A DNA stretch of 64,000 bases, from assembly GCA_036513075.1 (NCBI GenBank), contig DATBZS010000088.1:1-64000 (forward strand), in the 5' to 3' direction. The notes beneath the pieces were generated by a model. The model was given only the letters and a program-made list of their open reading frames with translations, had not been told where the DNA came from and did not search any database. The position numbers and the translations under genes were made by a program. This document shows, one piece after another, positions 61,025 to 64,000 of the stretch. Position 1 is the stretch's first letter; each line of letters begins with the position of its first letter. The stretch comes from Bog-756 sp036513075 (lineage in GTDB: Bacteria > Actinomycetota > Acidimicrobiia > Acidimicrobiales > RAAP-2).

Positions 61025-61602
61025 CCCGCGTTGGGGAGTTTGGCCCGGGCCTCAGCCTTCATCTGCTGCTTGAACTGTCGGACTTTGGCCAGTGCCTCGG
61101 GGGAGTCGATGTCGGCCACCGACCGGTGCGAGCCCGACTCGCCGTATGCGCCGGCGGCCTTCTCCCAGCCCGGGGGTCGGACGCCGAACTGTTTGCCGAG
61201 GAGGGCCACGAAGATGCGGGCCTTCTGGTCGCCGAATCCAGGGAGGGCCTTGACGTTGGCCAGGAGCTGCCTACCGTCCTCGGCCGAGGTCCAAATGGCC
61301 GACGCGTCGCCGCCATAGGTCCCGACCACCGCCCCGCAGACCTCCTGGACCCGACCGGCCATCGACCGGGGAAAGCGGTGAAGCGCAGGTTTGGCCGAGA
61401 AGATCGCCACCAGATCGTCGGGGGCCATAGCGGCAATGGCGGCGGGGTCGAGCGTGCCGCCCAGGCGCACCTTGAGGTCGAAGGGCGCCTTGAAGGCCCG
61501 CTCCATCGGGATCTGCTGGTCGAGGACCATGCCGATCAGGAGGGCCAGGGGTTCGGACGACAGGAGTGCGTCCGCATCGGTGTCACCGGTGAGCCACAGC
61601 AC
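61021..61602 (-). CDS. HhH-GPD-type base excision DNA repair protein
   Basis: A 193-aa helix-hairpin-helix protein: ALLIGMVLDQQIPMERAFKA, IFSAKPALHRFPRSMAGRVQ and hairpin LLANVKALPGFGDQKARIFV. It resembles the small actinobacterial glycosylase-like proteins annotated as HhH-GPD base excision repair. The usual catalytic Asp is not clear, so activity is uncertain. GTG 61602 is supported by TAGCCT 6 nt upstream. Coupled to thiE. Confidence 0.85.
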   Translation of the reverse strand: MLWLTGDTDADALLSSEPLALLIGMVLDQQIPMERAFKAPFDLKVRLGGTLDPAAIAAMAPDDLVAIFSAKPALHRFPRSMAGRVQEVCGAVVGTYGGDASAIWTSAEDGRQLLANVKALPGFGDQKARIFVALLGKQFGVRPPGWEKAAGAYGESGSHRSVADIDSPEALAKVRQFKQQMKAEARAKLPNAG

Positions 61603-61608
61603 GCCATC

Positions 61609-61614
61609 AGGCTA
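61609..61614 (-). promoter_or_regulatory. -10 box TAGCCT, leaderless start of HhH-GPD gene/thiE
   Basis: TAnnnT hexamer on the minus strand, 6 nt before GTG 61602. Confidence 0.5.
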
Positions 61615-61687
61615 GTCGGGAGCGACGGGGGGCTCCTCGAAGCCGGGCAGCACCTGAGCGTTCGGAAGGCCTTACGACCTCGCCGGC

Positions 61688-64000
61688 TCAGTCCGACCAG
61701 GGGTCGGAGCAGTCGGCGTCGATGTCGTAGCGGGCGAGGGCTGCAGTCACCGTGCTGGCAGGAACGGTGCCGTCGCCAGAGAGTCCCTCCAAGGCGGCGA
61801 CGACCACGTGAGCTGCGTCGATTTCGAAGAACCGGCGCAGCACCTCCCGGGTGTCGGATCGGCCGAAGCCGTCGGTGCCGAGCGACGTGAACCGGTGGGG
61901 CATCCATCTCGCCACCTGGTCGGGAACGGCCCGCATGAAGTCGGTGACGGCCACGATGGGCCCGCGTGACCCGGCCAGCGAGGCGGTGACGAGCGGTACC
62001 CGATGCTCGGCGTCGGGATGGAGTCGGTTGTGGCGCTCGGCCGAGAGAGCGTTCTCGCGGAGAGACTTGTAGGAGGTGACCGACCAGGCCTCGGCCCCGA
62101 TGCCCCAGTCCTCGGCCAGCAGCCGGCGGGCTTCCATGACCGCCTTCCAGGCCGTCCCCGAAAACAGCAGCGTGGTCCGCGGTGCCGACTTCGGCATCTC
62201 GTCCGGGGCCCCGACGAAGCGGTACATTCCTTCGACGGTGCCCGACCGGACCCGCTCGGCCTCGGTGAGGTCCGCCGGCAGTGCCGGCATGACGTAGTTC
62301 TCGTTGTAGAGGGTGAGGTACCAGAAGCGGTCCTCGGCTACGGGCCCGGTCATCCGCCGGATCCCGTCCTCCATGATCGTCGCCACTTCGTAGGCGAACG
62401 CCGGGTCGTATGCCGCCACCGACGGATAGGCCGATGCCAGGAGGAGCGAGTGGCCGTCCTGATGCTGGAGTCCCTCGCCGTTCAAGGTGGTGCGCCCTGC
62501 GGTGCAACCGAGGAGGAAGCCCCGGCCCCGGCTGTCCCCTAGGGCCCACAGCAGGTCCCCGACCCGCTGGAAGCCGAACATCGAATAGAAGAGGTAGCAG
62601 GGGATGAGCGACTCGCCCCATGTGGCGTAGGAGGTGGCGGCGGCGGTGAAGGTGGCGGACGCACCCGCCTCGGTGATCCCCTCCTCGAGGATCTGCCCGG
62701 TGTCGCTCTCCGCGTAGTGGAGGGCCAACCCGGCGTCGACCGGGGTGTACCGCTGGCCGTCCGGGGCGTAGATCTGGACTTCGCTGATCAGCGACTCGAG
62801 GCCGAAGGTCCGGGCCTCGTCGGACACGATGGGTACGATGCGCCGACCGATGCCGGGGTCGCGGGTGAGCGACCGCAGCAGCCGGGCGAACGCCATGGTG
62901 GTCGACACCTCCTGGCGACCGGAGCCCCCGAGTAGGTCGGCGAACGTATCGGGTGAGGGCGCCGGCAACGGCTGGGCACGCAGCATGCGACTCGGGAGGG
63001 GCCCGCCGAGGAGCCGGCGTCGCTCGGCCAGGTACTTGCCCGCTTCCGAGTCGGGTGATGGCCGGTAGTACGGGGGGAGGTCCTCGTCGAGGTCGGCCTC
63101 GGCGATCTCCTCGTGGAGGAAGAGCCGGTCGCGCAGGGCCCGCAACTGGTCCTTGGTCATCTTCTTGATCTGGTGGGTGGCGTTGCGGGCCTCGATTTCG
63201 GGCCCGAGCGTCCACCCCTTGATGGTCTTGGCCAGGATGGCCGTGGGTGCCCCGGCGTGCTCGGTGGCCGCCCGGTAGGCGGCATACAGCTTCCGGTAGT
63301 CGTGGCCGCCGCGGGGGAGGCTCTGCAGGTCGGCATCGCTCAGGTGCTCGACGAGCGCGGCCAATCGGGGGTCGGGACCGAAGAAGTGCTCCCGGATGTA
63401 CGCCCCCGACTCGGTGGCGTACTTCTGGAACTCGCCGTCGACGGTCTCGTTCATCTTGGCCAGGAGCACACCGTCGACGTCCCTGGCCAGCAGCTCGTCC
63501 CACGTGCGGCCCCAGATCACTTTGATCACGTTCCACCCCGCTCCCCGCAGGGTGGCCTCGAACTCCTGGATCACCTTGCCGTTGCCGCGCACCGGGCCGT
63601 CGAGCCGCTGGAGATTGCAGTTGACCACCATGGTGAGGTTGTCCAGGTGCTCCCGACCAGCCATGCCGAGGAGGGCGATGGTCTCGGGCTCGTCGAATTC
63701 GCCGTCGCCGACAAAGGCCCAGACCCGGCTGTGCGACGTGTCGACCAACCCGCGGGCGGCGAGGTAGCGGGCCAGGTGGGCCTGGGCGATGGCATTGATC
63801 GGCCCGAGCCCCATCGAGACCGTCGGGTACTCCCAGAATTCGGGCATCAGGCGGGGATGGGGATAGGACGAGAGCCCGTCGCCCCCCCCCTCGAACCGGA
63901 AGTTGTCGAGTTCGTGCTCGTCGAACCGGCCCTCGACGAATGCCCGGGCGTAGATGCCGGGGGAGGCGTGGCCCTGGAAGTAGACCTGGTCGCCCGGACC
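61688..64000 (-). CDS. aceE: Pyruvate dehydrogenase E1 (homodimeric), N-terminus cut by window edge
   Basis: Decarboxylates pyruvate on thiamine diphosphate and passes the acetyl group to E2. 771 codons including the stop are present; the frame is open to base 64000 with family sequence (GDQVYFQGHASPGIYARAF), so the start lies outside. It contains the TPP site WAFVGDGEFDEPETIALLGM and NCNLQRLDGPVRGNGK, then LRALRDRLFLHEEIAEAD, GLALHYAESDTGQILEEGIT and the C-terminal domain SLGTDGFGRSDTREVLRRFF. This is the single-chain AceE type usual in actinobacteria. Confidence 0.96.
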   Translation of the reverse strand, partial: GPGDQVYFQGHASPGIYARAFVEGRFDEHELDNFRFEGGGDGLSSYPHPRLMPEFWEYPTVSMGLGPINAIAQAHLARYLAARGLVDTSHSRVWAFVGDGEFDEPETIALLGMAGREHLDNLTMVVNCNLQRLDGPVRGNGKVIQEFEATLRGAGWNVIKVIWGRTWDELLARDVDGVLLAKMNETVDGEFQKYATESGAYIREHFFGPDPRLAALVEHLSDADLQSLPRGGHDYRKLYAAYRAATEHAGAPTAILAKTIKGWTLGPEIEARNATHQIKKMTKDQLRALRDRLFLHEEIAEADLDEDLPPYYRPSPDSEAGKYLAERRRLLGGPLPSRMLRAQPLPAPSPDTFADLLGGSGRQEVSTTMAFARLLRSLTRDPGIGRRIVPIVSDEARTFGLESLISEVQIYAPDGQRYTPVDAGLALHYAESDTGQILEEGITEAGASATFTAAATSYATWGESLIPCYLFYSMFGFQRVGDLLWALGDSRGRGFLLGCTAGRTTLNGEGLQHQDGHSLLLASAYPSVAAYDPAFAYEVATIMEDGIRRMTGPVAEDRFWYLTLYNENYVMPALPADLTEAERVRSGTVEGMYRFVGAPDEMPKSAPRTTLLFSGTAWKAVMEARRLLAEDWGIGAEAWSVTSYKSLRENALSAERHNRLHPDAEHRVPLVTASLAGSRGPIVAVTDFMRAVPDQVARWMPHRFTSLGTDGFGRSDTREVLRRFFEIDAAHVVVAALEGLSGDGTVPASTVTAALARYDIDADCSDPWSD

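Overview
The window is a very GC-rich, gene-dense chromosomal fragment of an actinobacterium, most likely class Acidimicrobiia. The evidence is: (i) two secreted proteins with C-terminal tandem repeats of the GYWLVASDGGIFAFGDA type, which I associate with Acidimicrobiia; (ii) a small protein with the WWQASDGAWYPPE motif; (iii) a homodimeric AceE-type pyruvate dehydrogenase, a suf Fe-S system with a Rieske ferredoxin, and paired GAF-ANTAR proteins; (iv) many genes whose only visible expression signal is a TAnnnT box 6-9 nt before the start codon, as in leaderless actinobacterial transcripts. I see no rRNA, tRNA, CRISPR array, prophage or insertion sequence.

Layout. 1-4 kb: branched-chain amino acid operon leuB (cut by the window edge)-ilvE-citramalate synthase. 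4-13 kb: acyl-CoA dehydrogenase, ArsC-like protein, MutM, two GAF-ANTAR regulators, a roughly 800-bp stretch without a convincing gene, a universal stress protein, a sterol-desaturase-like protein and a lipoprotein hydrolase. 13-21.5 kb: acyl-CoA/steroid-type catabolic genes (thiolase, crotonase, thioesterase, acyl-CoA synthetase, SDR) with three copies of a KstR-like operator (TnnAACnnGTTnnA) in their upstream regions, interrupted by a PQQ-propeller lipoprotein with six C-terminal repeats. 22-27 kb: a compact operon resembling the maturation part of methylamine utilisation (mau) clusters: a MauD-like thioredoxin, an unknown protein, a MauE-like membrane protein, a Tat-exported Cys-rich protein resembling the MauA small subunit but fused to propeller-like repeats, and a CcdA/MauF-like membrane protein, followed by a degenerate Lgt homologue on the other strand.

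27-45 kb: mixed metabolism and repair (SDRs, NlpC/P60 hydrolase, dienelactone hydrolase, DUF885-like metalloprotein, a permuted CoA-transferase, acyl-CoA dehydrogenase, MaoC hydratase, MutY, metallo-beta-lactamase, flavin reductase, RmlC-like epimerase, oligopeptidase B). 45-55 kb: Fe-S cluster assembly in pieces: sufB plus a four-Cys protein; a crotonase on the opposite strand; sufD-Rieske-sufC; an LCP cell-wall ligase; then sufC2-sufS-sufU on the minus strand. 55-64 kb: amylo-alpha-1,6-glucosidase, glyoxalase-II-like hydrolase, acyl-CoA dehydrogenase, ThiE, an HhH-GPD protein and aceE (cut by the right edge).

The most unusual system is the 22.1-26.3 kb mau-like operon. It has the redox maturation factors of methylamine dehydrogenase but no separate MauB propeller subunit. 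The Cys-rich substrate instead carries its own repeat domain, which may fold as a propeller. The second theme is a probable KstR-type regulon for steroid or isoprenoid-like acyl-CoA catabolism.
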